Shown here: piece after piece, positions 1 through 5,287 of the stretch
Layout of the letters: each line of letters opens with the position of its first letter
Numbering within the stretch: the stretch's first letter is position 1
Assembly (NCBI GenBank): GCA_028293225.1
Contig: JAQGPE010000352.1
Location: forward strand, 1-5,287
Direction of reading: 5' to 3'
Length of the DNA: 5,287 nt
DNA from: Akkermansiaceae bacterium
Lineage (GTDB): Bacteria > Verrucomicrobiota > Verrucomicrobiia > Verrucomicrobiales > Akkermansiaceae
Program-made: the position numbers and the translations under genes
Notes under the pieces: model-generated
The model's database searches: none
What the model was told of the DNA's origin: nothing
Seen by the model: the letters and a program-made list of their open reading frames with translations, nothing else

Positions 1-2337
1 CGATCCGTTGAGGACGAGCGCACCGAGTCCGTAGATCTGGTTGCTGAAACTATCGGTCACCACAAATCCGAGCCGGCCGCCCGCTGCCAGTTGGAGCGTG
101 CCCTGGTCGATGGAGGTGTCTCCCGCATAGGCGTTGTTTCCCGACAGGATCTGGGTGCCGCTGCCGGTTTTCGTTAGGCCACCATTTCCGCTGATGGACC
201 CGGCAAAGGACGCGGGAGTGATGCTGTTGTTACCCACGGTCAGAATGCCATAGCCAAGCGTGACATTGCCCCCGGTCGAGCCGCCGCCGCTTAGGGAACC
301 GATGACTACATTCCAATCGGCCAGATCGAGCGCCGCGCCATCGGCATCGGCCAGAGCGACGGCGGAATTGGCGCCGAACGCATCTCCCCCGGTCCCGGCC
401 TGAAGCGTGCCGCCATTGACGACTGTCGGACCGGTGTAGGTGTTGTCACCACTCAGCTTGAGGATGCCCGCACCGGTTTTCGTAAGGCCGCCATCTGTGG
501 CATTGGCACCAATTGCGACTGTGCCGAGCGTCGCTGGCGTAGCGGCCCCGCCACCGGTCAATGTGACGGTAGGCGGGCTGGTGTATCCCGTGCCCGCGCT
601 GGTGATCGTGATACTCGTGACCACCCCGCCTGCTACATTTGCCACTGCGGAAGCTCCCGTTCCGTCGCCACCGCTGATCGCGACCACCGGAGCCGCCAGA
701 TAACCGGATCCACCAGCGGCCAGGGGAATGGCACTCACTCCCGTGGTGCCCAGTGTGCCCAGGAGGGGCTGGTCGATGTTGATGGTCTTTCCGTTGGTGT
801 CGATCCTGGCCCCGTCGGAGCACACGTTGGCCGCAGTCAGCCCTTGCATGAATGTGGCTTTGTCCACGTTGGCCTTCAACAAGCCGCCGTTCAGGTTGAC
901 CACACCGAAGTTGCCGACAGCCGCGAGGACGTTGATATCGTTGGTTGAGGTCGATCCTCCATTGAGATTCAAGATGCCGTTCGAACCTCCATTGCCGAAG
1001 ACGATGCTGGTGTTCACCACGAGAGAGCCAGCGCCCACCGTCACGATTCCTGTTCCCCCCGGCGCATAGCCCAGGTTGAGATTGTTGTTGTCCTGGTTGT
1101 AGACTGCGCTGTCGCCAGCGATGTTTAGGACACTCGTGCCGGTTCCGCTCCGGTTGAGCGTGGTGATTAGGCTGACATTCACGGTGCCACCGGTCTGAAG
1201 GATGTAGCCGCTGCCATTGCCGCCGCCCGTGATGCTCCCAGCCCGGAATCCCCTCACGTTGAGAGTCCCGCCCGAAATACGATAAGCTCCGTAGCTGCCA
1301 AAATTTCCCAGCGCGATATCCTCGGTGGTCGTGAGGGTCCCGGCAGCCTGGTTCACGATCCCTCCGTCAGTGGCGGCGAACCCCTGGGTGAGGCTCGGGA
1401 CGGTGACGGTTCCCGCCGAGGAGAAATTCAAAGTCGTTGCCGTTCCGGCCAGGTTGATCGCCCCGCTCGTTCCGGCCCCGGAAAGAGTCAGGGTGCCGGC
1501 ATTGACGGTCGTCGCTCCGGTGTAGGAATTCGCGCCGGAGAGGGTCAAGGCGCCGGTGCCCACCTTCTTGATTGCCGTGAGAGCGGCAGCGTGGTTGGTG
1601 ATCGTTCCACTGAATTCCGGATCGGTATTGCGCGCGCCGATCTGGAAAGTGTCAGTCCCGCTGTCAATCGTTCCGGTGCCATTGTTTCCGATCCGGAGCG
1701 TGCCGCTGCCGGAAAGGTATCCGAGCTGAACCGTGGAGGTGGTGACATGATTCTCACTGCTGAGGATGCCGGTGACATTGTAGGCTTGGTTCTGGCTGCC
1801 CGTTACGGTGGCGCCGTTCAGGTTGAGCCGGGTTGCGACCTCCACGGTCCCGAAAAGACCGGTAAGATCGCCCGACAGGATGGTGAAGCTGCCGCCGCTC
1901 TGAGTGAAGCCGGAGGTCCCGGTGATCTTTGCGGAAATGGTAGTGGTCCCCGTACCCGCGAGCAAAGGGAAGTCTCCGGAGAAGTTGAGAGCCGAGCCGG
2001 CTCCTCCTGCCAGAGTGTAGCCGTCTACCTCAAAGGCGAGCATGTTCGAATTGATGGTGGCGCCGGCATCGAGCGTCACCGTTCCAGCCGTGCCGCCGAA
2101 GTGCGCCGTCGCGCTGCTTGGATTGGTGTTGTCGTAGGTTTGGAGCGGGCCGTCGGAACTGTCACCGCGCCAGAGCGAACTGGTCAGATTCCAGATGCCC
2201 ACACCACCCGTGGCGATCGCGGCATCGGCATCCGGATCCCAGTAGAGATCGTTGGCAAGCAGGCCTTGTGGGCTGGCAGCGGTGGCGGCCATGGCCGTGA
2301 GAAGGAGCAGTCTGCGGGTTGTCTTGGGTTTTTTCAT
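1..2337 (-). CDS. Autotransporter-associated beta-strand repeat (PATR) exported protein, N-terminal 779 aa (3' end beyond window)
   Basis: Large secreted or surface beta-helix protein. The frame is open from the ATG at 2337 to the left edge with no stop. Residues 1-28 look like a signal peptide: basic MKKPKTTRR, a Leu/Ala core, and possible cleavage after GLLA before NDLYWDPD. The YWDPD...GIWN...LW start is typical of this family. Three PATR units of the form LTKTGAGxLxLSGxNxYTGxTxVNxGTL lie near residues 257-283, 616-645 and 719-748. Residues about 335-480 are Gly/Asn-rich ladder repeats (GGTLNV, GGTVNV, LNLNGGS) as in parallel beta-helices. A family-typical GLTAANV...IDTNGKTI...QPLLG block lies near 497-522. 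The protein has one cysteine. Ligand and role are unknown. The C-terminus, whether a PEP-CTERM tail or a beta-barrel, is outside the window. An in-frame ATG at 2352 would add five residues; neither start has a clear Shine-Dalgarno. Confidence 0.93.
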   Translation of the reverse strand, partial: MKKPKTTRRLLLLTAMAATAASPQGLLANDLYWDPDADAAIATGGVGIWNLTSSLWRGDSSDGPLQTYDNTNPSSATAHFGGTAGTVTLDAGATINSNMLAFEVDGYTLAGGAGSALNFSGDFPLLAGTGTTTISAKITGTSGFTQSGGSFTILSGDLTGLFGTVEVATRLNLNGATVTGSQNQAYNVTGILSSENHVTTSTVQLGYLSGSGTLRIGNNGTGTIDSGTDTFQIGARNTDPEFSGTITNHAAALTAIKKVGTGALTLSGANSYTGATTVNAGTLTLSGAGTSGAINLAGTATTLNFSSAGTVTVPSLTQGFAATDGGIVNQAAGTLTTTEDIALGNFGSYGAYRISGGTLNVRGFRAGSITGGGNGSGYILQTGGTVNVSLITTLNRSGTGTSVLNIAGDSAVYNQDNNNLNLGYAPGGTGIVTVGAGSLVVNTSIVFGNGGSNGILNLNGGSTSTNDINVLAAVGNFGVVNLNGGLLKANVDKATFMQGLTAANVCSDGARIDTNGKTINIDQPLLGTLGTTGVSAIPLAAGGSGYLAAPVVAISGGDGTGASAVANVAGGVVTSITITSAGTGYTSPPTVTLTGGGAATPATLGTVAIGANATDGGLTKTGAGILKLSGDNTYTGPTVVNGGTLQAGTGGDAFGANSAVALADADGAALDLADWNVVIGSLSGGGSTGGNVTLGYGILTVGNNSITPASFAGSISGNGGLTKTGSGTQILSGNNAYAGDTSIDQGTLQLAAGGRLGFVVTDSFSNQIYGLGALVLNGS
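549..714 (-). repeat. Two GSGY-type beta repeats inside the PATR protein
   Basis: Residues about 542-597 contain two related units. The first begins [16 protein letters not shown] and the second [17 protein letters not shown]. Their tyrosines are residues 546 and 585, 39 residues apart. Each unit reads G-x-G-Y-x-x-x-P-x-V-x-(I/L)-x-G-G. The pair sits between the QPLLG block and the second PATR unit, so it looks like a module inserted into the beta-helix. Similar GSGYTSAPTV units occur in other large bacterial surface proteins, from family knowledge; their function is not established here. Confidence 0.75.
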
Positions 2338-2509
2338 CGTTGTCTTTTTCATGGATATCTTGGGCTTACTTCTTGGTTTGGAGAAATTGCTACGGAGCCT
2401 CGCGCAAGAGGGCTGCGGGCAAGAAACACGGGAAAACACGGGTTCGTCGCACCGGAACAAATCAGGCACTAGTCGATGAGGATCGGGTTACGAATGGGGA
2501 GAGGTAACG

Positions 2510-2545
2510 GCGGAAATACCCACATGAGGTCCAATGGGTATCCGC
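2510..2545 (-). promoter_or_regulatory. Bulged hairpin in the presumed 5' leader of the PATR gene
   Basis: On the plus strand, GCGGA-AA-TACCC (2510-2521) pairs with GGGTATCCGC (2536-2545). This makes a 10-bp stem with a two-base bulge and a 14-base loop. A further TCCGCC at 2555-2560 could pair with GGCGGA at 2509-2514 as an alternative outer stem. It lies about 170 bases upstream of the PATR start and has no T-run after it on the minus strand, so it is not a classic terminator. A regulatory or stabilising leader structure is inferred only. Confidence 0.35.
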
Positions 2546-2601
2546 ATCAGGGGATCCGCCAAAACTCCGAAAGCCGGGAAGCGTACCCCCGACCGAAAGC
2601 A

Positions 2602-2625
2602 CGGTCATAGTCATCCCCATGACCG
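2602..2625. promoter_or_regulatory. Inverted repeat CGGTCAT-N10-ATGACCG
   Basis: Perfect 7-base inverted repeat with arms at 2602-2608 and 2619-2625 and a 10-base spacer. Centre-to-centre arm spacing is 17 bases, longer than one helical turn. It could be a protein-binding site or an RNA hairpin in the PATR gene leader. No T-run follows, which argues against a terminator. No regulator can be named. Confidence 0.3.
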
Positions 2626-2790
2626 CGGTGTGGTGAACCCGATCCGGGTGCAGATGGGAAAAGAGTGACTGACGAAAGGGAAAAAGGATCGAAGGCATTG
2701 TATAATTTACAGAATCTGAAATGCATAAAAGGCCTGACCGAATCAGACCACCTGATCCATAAAGTGAACAATTTCATTGAATTTCCGGCT

Positions 2791-2985
2791 CTACGCGACG
2801 ATTCCTATGCTTCTTTCTATTGTATACAATTCTTTAGGCAAAGGAAAAATGACCCTTCCTAACTCCGCCCTGCTTGCGATGGCTACCAAGGGCGGGAGAA
2901 ACTCAACGGAGCTATCGAGCAGGCGCCCGCGGGCGTCGGCACGGATGATCTTGTCATCCAGGTTACCAGAATTGGGTGAGGTCAT
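2791..2985 (-). pseudogene. Possible remnant of a transposase accessory ORF (very tentative)
   Basis: A 64-codon open frame begins MTSPNSGNLDDKIIRADARGR and has GC-rich third codon positions for about its first 35 codons. After that it runs into the AT-rich island and loses coding character. The opening, especially D-x-x-I-I-R-A-D-x-x-G-R, reminds me of the N-termini of IS66-type accessory proteins seen in Verrucomicrobiota. The helix-turn-helix that should follow is absent. There is no ribosome binding site. If real, it is only a 5' scrap of an insertion-sequence gene; chance similarity is equally possible. Confidence 0.15.
2819..2830. promoter_or_regulatory. Perfect palindrome ATTGTATACAAT in AT-rich island
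   Basis: A 12-base perfect palindrome. A partial copy, ATTGTATAAT, lies at 2698-2707, about 120 bases away. Both copies carry -10-like words on the minus strand (TATACA, TACAAT), in a locally AT-rich patch upstream of the PATR gene. The sites could be operator half-sites or -10 elements for that gene. No matching -35 box was found at 16-18 bases. Confidence 0.3.
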
Positions 2986-3056
2986 AGATGGCCAATCTAC
3001 GACCCCTACGAATCTGTAAGAAACGGGCCCCGGTGGAGCGCTTTAAGGTGAACCGA

Positions 3057-3102
3057 ATCAAGCGTCTCGTTCGTTGCTGTCATGTAGCAACGCTAGCTTG
3101 AT
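3057..3102. repeat. Nested inverted repeat spanning the end of the Fic remnant
   Basis: The outer arms ATCAAGC (3057-3063) and GCTTGAT (3096-3102) enclose inner arms CGTTGCT (3072-3078) and AGCAACG (3086-3092), with a 7-base loop. Both pairs are perfect over 7 bases. The structure covers the stop codon of the Fic remnant (TGA, 3082-3080 on the minus strand). There is no T-run on either side, so it does not look like an ordinary intrinsic terminator. A recombination scar, the end of a small mobile element, or a protein-binding site are possible. Confidence 0.4.
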
Positions 3103-3494
3103 GGCATTTCAGGCCACGCTTACGGATCGACTCCAAATGTTGCTGGCCGCTTTCTCGGGTAAATCCACTGTTCCGGAAAATGGGATACGTGAAGATATAG
3201 TCGAGCGCCTTAACGGCCCACTTCGATGACAGGGATGAGGTAAAGCGGGCCTTCATTTCTTCATAAAGGAGGCGGATGGATTCAGCTACGGAGAGGTGGT
3301 CCTCCGCTTGGCGAGCGACAGCGGTGAGGAAAAAAATGCACCAAGCCTCCCATGCTCCCGTACGAGAAACCTCACGCATGAGGTCGATGTAGGCGGTCTT
3401 ATTGTCCTCGAAAAATCGGCTGATGTAGAAATGCGGCGCGGAGATGGCTCCGGAGCGCCAAAGCATTAAGGTGGACGAGGAGATTGCCTACCTC
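3080..3494 (-). pseudogene. Fic/DOC family protein, C-terminal remnant with frameshift
   Basis: The longest open piece (ATG at 3466, 128 codons) reads MLWRSGAISAPHFYISRFFE, then NKTAYIDLMREV, GAWEAWCIFFLTAVARQAED, and KALDYIFTYPIF...FTRESG. This is the order seen after the catalytic motif of Fic proteins: a helix, the YIS-F/Y-FE segment, a WEAW-FFL helical block, then the start of a C-terminal winged helix. Just upstream, the minus-strand frame one base over reads EVGNLLVHL. Dropping one A at 3466-3467 joins them as VGNLLVHLMLWRSGAI, which matches Fic spacing exactly. Before that the frame no longer resembles Fic: HPFxxGNGR is missing and the last motif arginine position is Asn. The product is too short and lacks catalytic residues, so AMP transfer is not expected. 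The C-terminus after FTRESG also departs from the family. Confidence 0.7.
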
Positions 3495-3679
3495 ATGGGC
3501 CAGAGCCCACAACCTGCCGATCGCCAGCAGGCCGCCGCCTTCTGGCTTGACTGGGCTCGAGCCGATCCTGCTGTCGCCGCTGATTGCATCGCGGCTGCCA
3601 TCAACATCTGGCGGAAAGTCGCGAGGAGATCCTTGATGATCCGCTGCTCGGCCGCGTGCTGTTCCCCGGCCGGCACTGA
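3495..3679 (+). pseudogene. Unassigned coding-like remnant facing the Fic fragment
   Basis: One plus-strand frame gives PADRQQAAAFWLDWARADPA followed by VAADCIAAAINIW, with mostly G/C at third codon positions. Near 3613 coding character moves to another frame, which reads SREEILDDPLLGRVLFPGRH before a TGA at 3677-3679. One missing base would join them as a single C-terminal piece. After that stop the same frame continues with the plausible segment GWLGQSIWQVPSGSRRYLAI up to the terminator at 3797. I recognise no family. There is no credible start, because the 5' side runs into the Fic remnant on the other strand. It could be a decayed gene tail cut at a rearrangement junction, or a fortuitous open stretch in GC-rich DNA. 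Confidence 0.25.
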
Positions 3680-3796
3680 ACATCTCTCTTCCGCGGATGG
3701 CTCGGGCAATCGATCTGGCAAGTCCCGTCCGGCTCGCGGCGCTACTTGGCCATCCAGAATTCGCCGGAAGAATCTTGGGACGAGGAACGTAGCGCG

Positions 3797-3831
3797 AAAA
3801 AAGCTGCGCTCCCTTTGGGAAGCGCAGCTTT
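3797..3831 (-). terminator. Intrinsic terminator of the PEP-CTERM gene
   Basis: AAAGCTGCGCT (3800-3810) pairs with AGCGCAGCTTT (3821-3831). The inner CCC/GGG pairs flank a TTT loop, with one bulged base. Read on the minus strand, the stem is followed by an uninterrupted T-run from the A residues at 3797-3802. It lies about 20 bases beyond the stop codon of the minus-strand PEP-CTERM gene, the expected place. On the plus strand only three T residues follow, so it should work mainly for the minus strand. Confidence 0.85.
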
Positions 3832-3853
3832 GAAAAAGGCAGGTACGAAATCC

Positions 3854-4684
3854 TCAGTTCCGGCGGCGGCGGGCCAGGCCAACAAGCCCCAAAAGACCGA
3901 AGATCGCGGCGCTCGGCTCCGGGGCCGTCGTGAATTTGTTCGTCGGGAACTGGCCGGCCAGATTGTCCGTTGGATCGGTCGTGGAAACGGTCCAGTTCGC
4001 CCGATTCAGCACCTGCGCACGGTAGTCCAGGAGGTTGCCCTGATTCGTGAACGAGCCCGAGTAATACCCATTCTCTTTCACTGCGGTGGAAGAAGGTACG
4101 GCGATGTTGCCGATCGCGTTGTTCAGGACTAAGGGGAGTTGTGAAGGGGTGGTCGAATATTGCCCGGGATCGACAGCAGACCAGGCGCTGTCGTTGTAGT
4201 AGAGACCGGTCAGCAGCGCAGGTGCGGATTTGCTCCCCTGATAGGCGAAAAGCGATTCTCCCACCGAACTTAGACCGGTGTTGCCGAAATCGCCGGTTGA
4301 GATGCCAATGTTCCAGATCGCAGTGTCCGGATTATTGTTCTGAACCGTGGCAATGATGATGGTCCCTGCGGGAATGGCCACTCCGGAAGTCCAAACCACA
4401 TTTCCATCGGAAGGAACCAAGTTGAGAGGAGCATTCGCGGGATCCTCGCTGGGGTTCTGCGTGAACGCATTGGTCGAGGTTCTCCAGCCACGATCCGTGA
4501 AACTGATCGTCGTAGTAGCGTCCAGGTTTACCCATGAGACGAAGGCAATCTGGTCCGTTCCGGTTGAGCTGTAGCCAACAAACGAGATGTCGCCGACATT
4601 CAAGAGTGTGGCAGCTTGCGAGGTTGCGGAAGCGCAAAGGAAGAGGCCCAAAGAGGCGCACTGAATCAAAGTTCTGCTAATCAT
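3854..4684 (-). CDS. PEP-CTERM sorting domain-containing secreted protein
   Basis: A 276-residue exported protein. Residues 1-24 form a signal peptide (MISRTLIQCASLGLFLCASA, then SQA before ATLLNVGD). The body is a single beta-rich domain: GDISFVGYSSTGTDQIAFVS, then TTISFTDRGW, then VVWTSGVAIPAGTIIIATV. This pattern is found in many secreted PEP-CTERM and similar proteins of unknown function. Residues 255-276 are a canonical tail: PEPSAA, a hydrophobic segment IFGLLGLVGLA, then RRRRN. By family knowledge the tail is recognised and cut by an exosortase at the inner membrane; no exosortase is in this window. The start is fixed by the signal peptide. It has no Shine-Dalgarno; the bases just before the ATG read CTCCTCC, the complement of one. 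It is a single gene ended by the hairpin at 3797-3831 and is divergent from the gene at 4796. It looks intact. Confidence 0.93.
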   Translation of the reverse strand: MISRTLIQCASLGLFLCASATSQAATLLNVGDISFVGYSSTGTDQIAFVSWVNLDATTTISFTDRGWRTSTNAFTQNPSEDPANAPLNLVPSDGNVVWTSGVAIPAGTIIIATVQNNNPDTAIWNIGISTGDFGNTGLSSVGESLFAYQGSKSAPALLTGLYYNDSAWSAVDPGQYSTTPSQLPLVLNNAIGNIAVPSSTAVKENGYYSGSFTNQGNLLDYRAQVLNRANWTVSTTDPTDNLAGQFPTNKFTTAPEPSAAIFGLLGLVGLARRRRN

Positions 4685-4795
4685 GGAGGAGTAATCTTAT
4701 GAAATCGGCTCGTTCTTAATGATGCCTCAATATCAAGCCAATCAGAATCGGCACGTGCTGACAATCTCGTTTGACCGCTCCACTCTCCGGCCTCA

Positions 4796-5065
4796 ATGCT
4801 CGGCGCCATGCCCTTCAGCGAAACCCGGATCGTGTTGAACCGCCAAGCGATCGAGGAGATCGAGAGCGACGTGCGGCGCGTCCTCCGAGAGCTCTTCAAG
4901 GGTATCGTCATCACTGATCGAGACGGCGAGGGTTCGACGGCAATCGTTCTCGATGTCCAGGCTCTCCAGGTCGATGCTGTGTCCAAAGAGACCTACTTCG
5001 AAAGCCGGGGAGAGGAGATTTCATTGGAATACGAACGGGCTCTCACGGCGGAATTGCACCCCTGA
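4796..5065 (+). CDS. Small hypothetical protein (89 aa)
   Basis: I do not recognise the family. The product is acidic and soluble-looking, with no signal peptide or membrane segment. It starts with an amphipathic helix (RQAIEEIESDVRRVLRELF), then a strand-like segment GIVITDRD, then STAIVLDVQALQVDAV, and ends in a charged helix EEISLEYERALTAELHP. Third codon positions are strongly G/C, which supports real coding. An in-frame ATG at 4808 (MPFSETRI) is an equally good start; neither has a Shine-Dalgarno. The next gene begins 66 bases after the stop on the same strand with no terminator between, so the two are probably cotranscribed. It diverges from the PEP-CTERM gene across 111 bases. A role linked to its downstream partner is inferred only from position. 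Confidence 0.7.
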   Translation: MLGAMPFSETRIVLNRQAIEEIESDVRRVLRELFKGIVITDRDGEGSTAIVLDVQALQVDAVSKETYFESRGEEISLEYERALTAELHP

Positions 5066-5131
5066 TCGCGATCCGCTGACGGCCGCCCTTTTTCGCTGCG
5101 ACGCCGATTTCGCGACCGAACTGTCCCAGCC

Positions 5132-5287
5132 ATGGCGACGAAACTGGACAAGCCTCTGAAGCGTGAAGTCAAAATCGGCGGCAAGGCTCACATGCTGACG
5201 ATCGACGAGGACGGGCTGAAGCTGACCGAGAAGGGTCGGCGGAAGGGCATCGAACTCCAGTGGAAGGACCTCGTCAGCGGCGAGGCG
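5132..5287 (+). CDS. Conserved small hypothetical protein, N-terminal 52 aa (cut by window edge)
   Basis: The ATG at 5132 opens a frame that runs off the right edge. It begins MATKLDKPLKREVKIGGKAH, continues MLTIDEDGLKLTEKGRRKG, and reaches IELQWKDLVSGEA. The pattern KRE-hydrophobic-x-I-x-G-K...LTI...GLKLTEKGRRKGIEL-x-W-x-DL-x-SG matches a short conserved hypothetical protein that I recall from several bacterial phyla, usually about 60-70 residues, so little may be missing. The N-terminal half looks like a small beta-sheet with a basic turn (KGRRKG), and a nucleic-acid-binding role is conceivable but unproven. There is no Shine-Dalgarno before the ATG. It follows the gene ending at 5065 on the same strand, probably in the same transcript. 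Confidence 0.8.
   Translation, partial: MATKLDKPLKREVKIGGKAHMLTIDEDGLKLTEKGRRKGIELQWKDLVSGEA

Larger units (their letters stand above)
2338..3079. other. Long gene-poor region upstream of the PATR gene
   Basis: About 740 bases without a convincing gene. Short open frames exist on both strands, but they overlap each other, have low-complexity products and lack family motifs. Visible here are a 9-base direct repeat AAACACGGG at 2424-2432 and 2434-2442, hairpins at 2510-2545 and 2602-2625, an AT-rich island at about 2696-2835 with TATAAT-like words on both strands, a 12-base palindrome at 2819-2830, a GC palindrome CGCCCGCGGGCG at 2924-2935, and an inverted repeat GGATGA/TCATCC at 2943-2959. 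The promoter of the PATR gene probably lies in this stretch, most plausibly in the AT-rich island, which would give a 5' leader of several hundred bases. I could not pair a good -35 with a -10 box. Confidence 0.5.

Noticed and set aside
440..2472. Several plus-strand open frames inside the PATR gene region, including a 293-codon one at 1591-2472 and others at 440-703, 728-1069 and 1325-1525
   Set aside because: They are antisense shadows of the continuous minus-strand PATR reading frame. Their products are Val/Pro/Ala or Gly/Arg-rich and have no family motifs.
2701..2706. Plus-strand TATAAT as a promoter -10 box
   Set aside because: The hexamer 17 bases upstream is GGGAAA, which is not a -35 box, and no plausible plus-strand gene follows.
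2462..2862. Minus-strand frames at 2462-2698 and 2547-2777 and a plus-strand frame at 2665-2862
   Set aside because: They overlap each other, carry no recognisable motif or ribosome binding site, and run across the AT-rich island and hairpins. They are better explained as noncoding upstream DNA.
3399..3721. Minus-strand frames at 3399-3683 and 3488-3721 as independent genes
   Set aside because: The first only carries the short VGNLLVHL piece of the Fic remnant. The rest of both is low-complexity Ala/Ser/Arg text with poorer third-position bias than the opposite strand.
3854..4661. Open frames antisense to or out of frame with the PEP-CTERM gene (for example 4141-4356, 4347-4574, 4332-4661)
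   Set aside because: They overlap a clear gene with signal peptide, sorting tail and terminator, and their products have no motifs.
4681..4986. A 101-codon minus-strand frame antisense to the small plus-strand gene at 4796
   Set aside because: Its product is Ser/Arg/Thr-rich shadow text; the plus-strand frame has the stronger third-position G/C and a more protein-like sequence.
1..5287. CRISPR arrays, tRNA or rRNA genes and a complete insertion sequence
   Set aside because: No regularly spaced direct repeats, cloverleaf-like segments or transposase genes with matching terminal repeats were seen on reading both strands.

Overview
The window most likely comes from a member of the Verrucomicrobiota. 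The evidence is a long secreted protein with autotransporter-associated beta-strand (PATR) repeats, a short secreted protein ending in a textbook PEP-CTERM sorting tail, GC-rich third codon positions, and the general lack of Shine-Dalgarno sequences before the starts. A genus cannot be named from the sequence alone.

Layout. Positions 1-2337 (minus strand) hold the first 779 codons of a large repetitive exported beta-helix protein; its C-terminus lies beyond the left edge. Positions 2338-3079 have no convincing intact gene. They hold the long upstream region of that gene, with an AT-rich island, two hairpins and a 12-bp palindrome. Positions 3080 to about 3494 (minus) are the C-terminal piece of a Fic (AMP-transferase family) protein, broken by a one-base frameshift and lacking the catalytic motif. 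Facing it, at about 3495-3679 (plus), is a stretch with coding-like third positions that also changes frame and that I cannot assign. A strong hairpin plus T-run at 3797-3831 terminates the minus-strand PEP-CTERM gene at 3854-4684. Diverging from that gene are two small plus-strand genes, 4796-5065 and 5132-5287 (the latter cut by the right edge). Both encode conserved-looking hypothetical proteins, probably in one operon.

How it fits together. The two exported proteins probably act outside the cytoplasm: the large one as a repetitive surface or secreted fibre, the small one as a substrate of the exosortase/PEP-CTERM sorting system. No exosortase gene is visible here. The stretch between them (about 2790-3790) looks like a gene graveyard of truncated and frameshifted remnants. 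I see no CRISPR array, tRNA, rRNA, complete mobile element or clear new multi-gene system. The points most worth a second look are the structured upstream region of the large surface-protein gene, the decayed Fic locus with its abutting opposite-strand remnant, and the small two-gene unit at the right edge.
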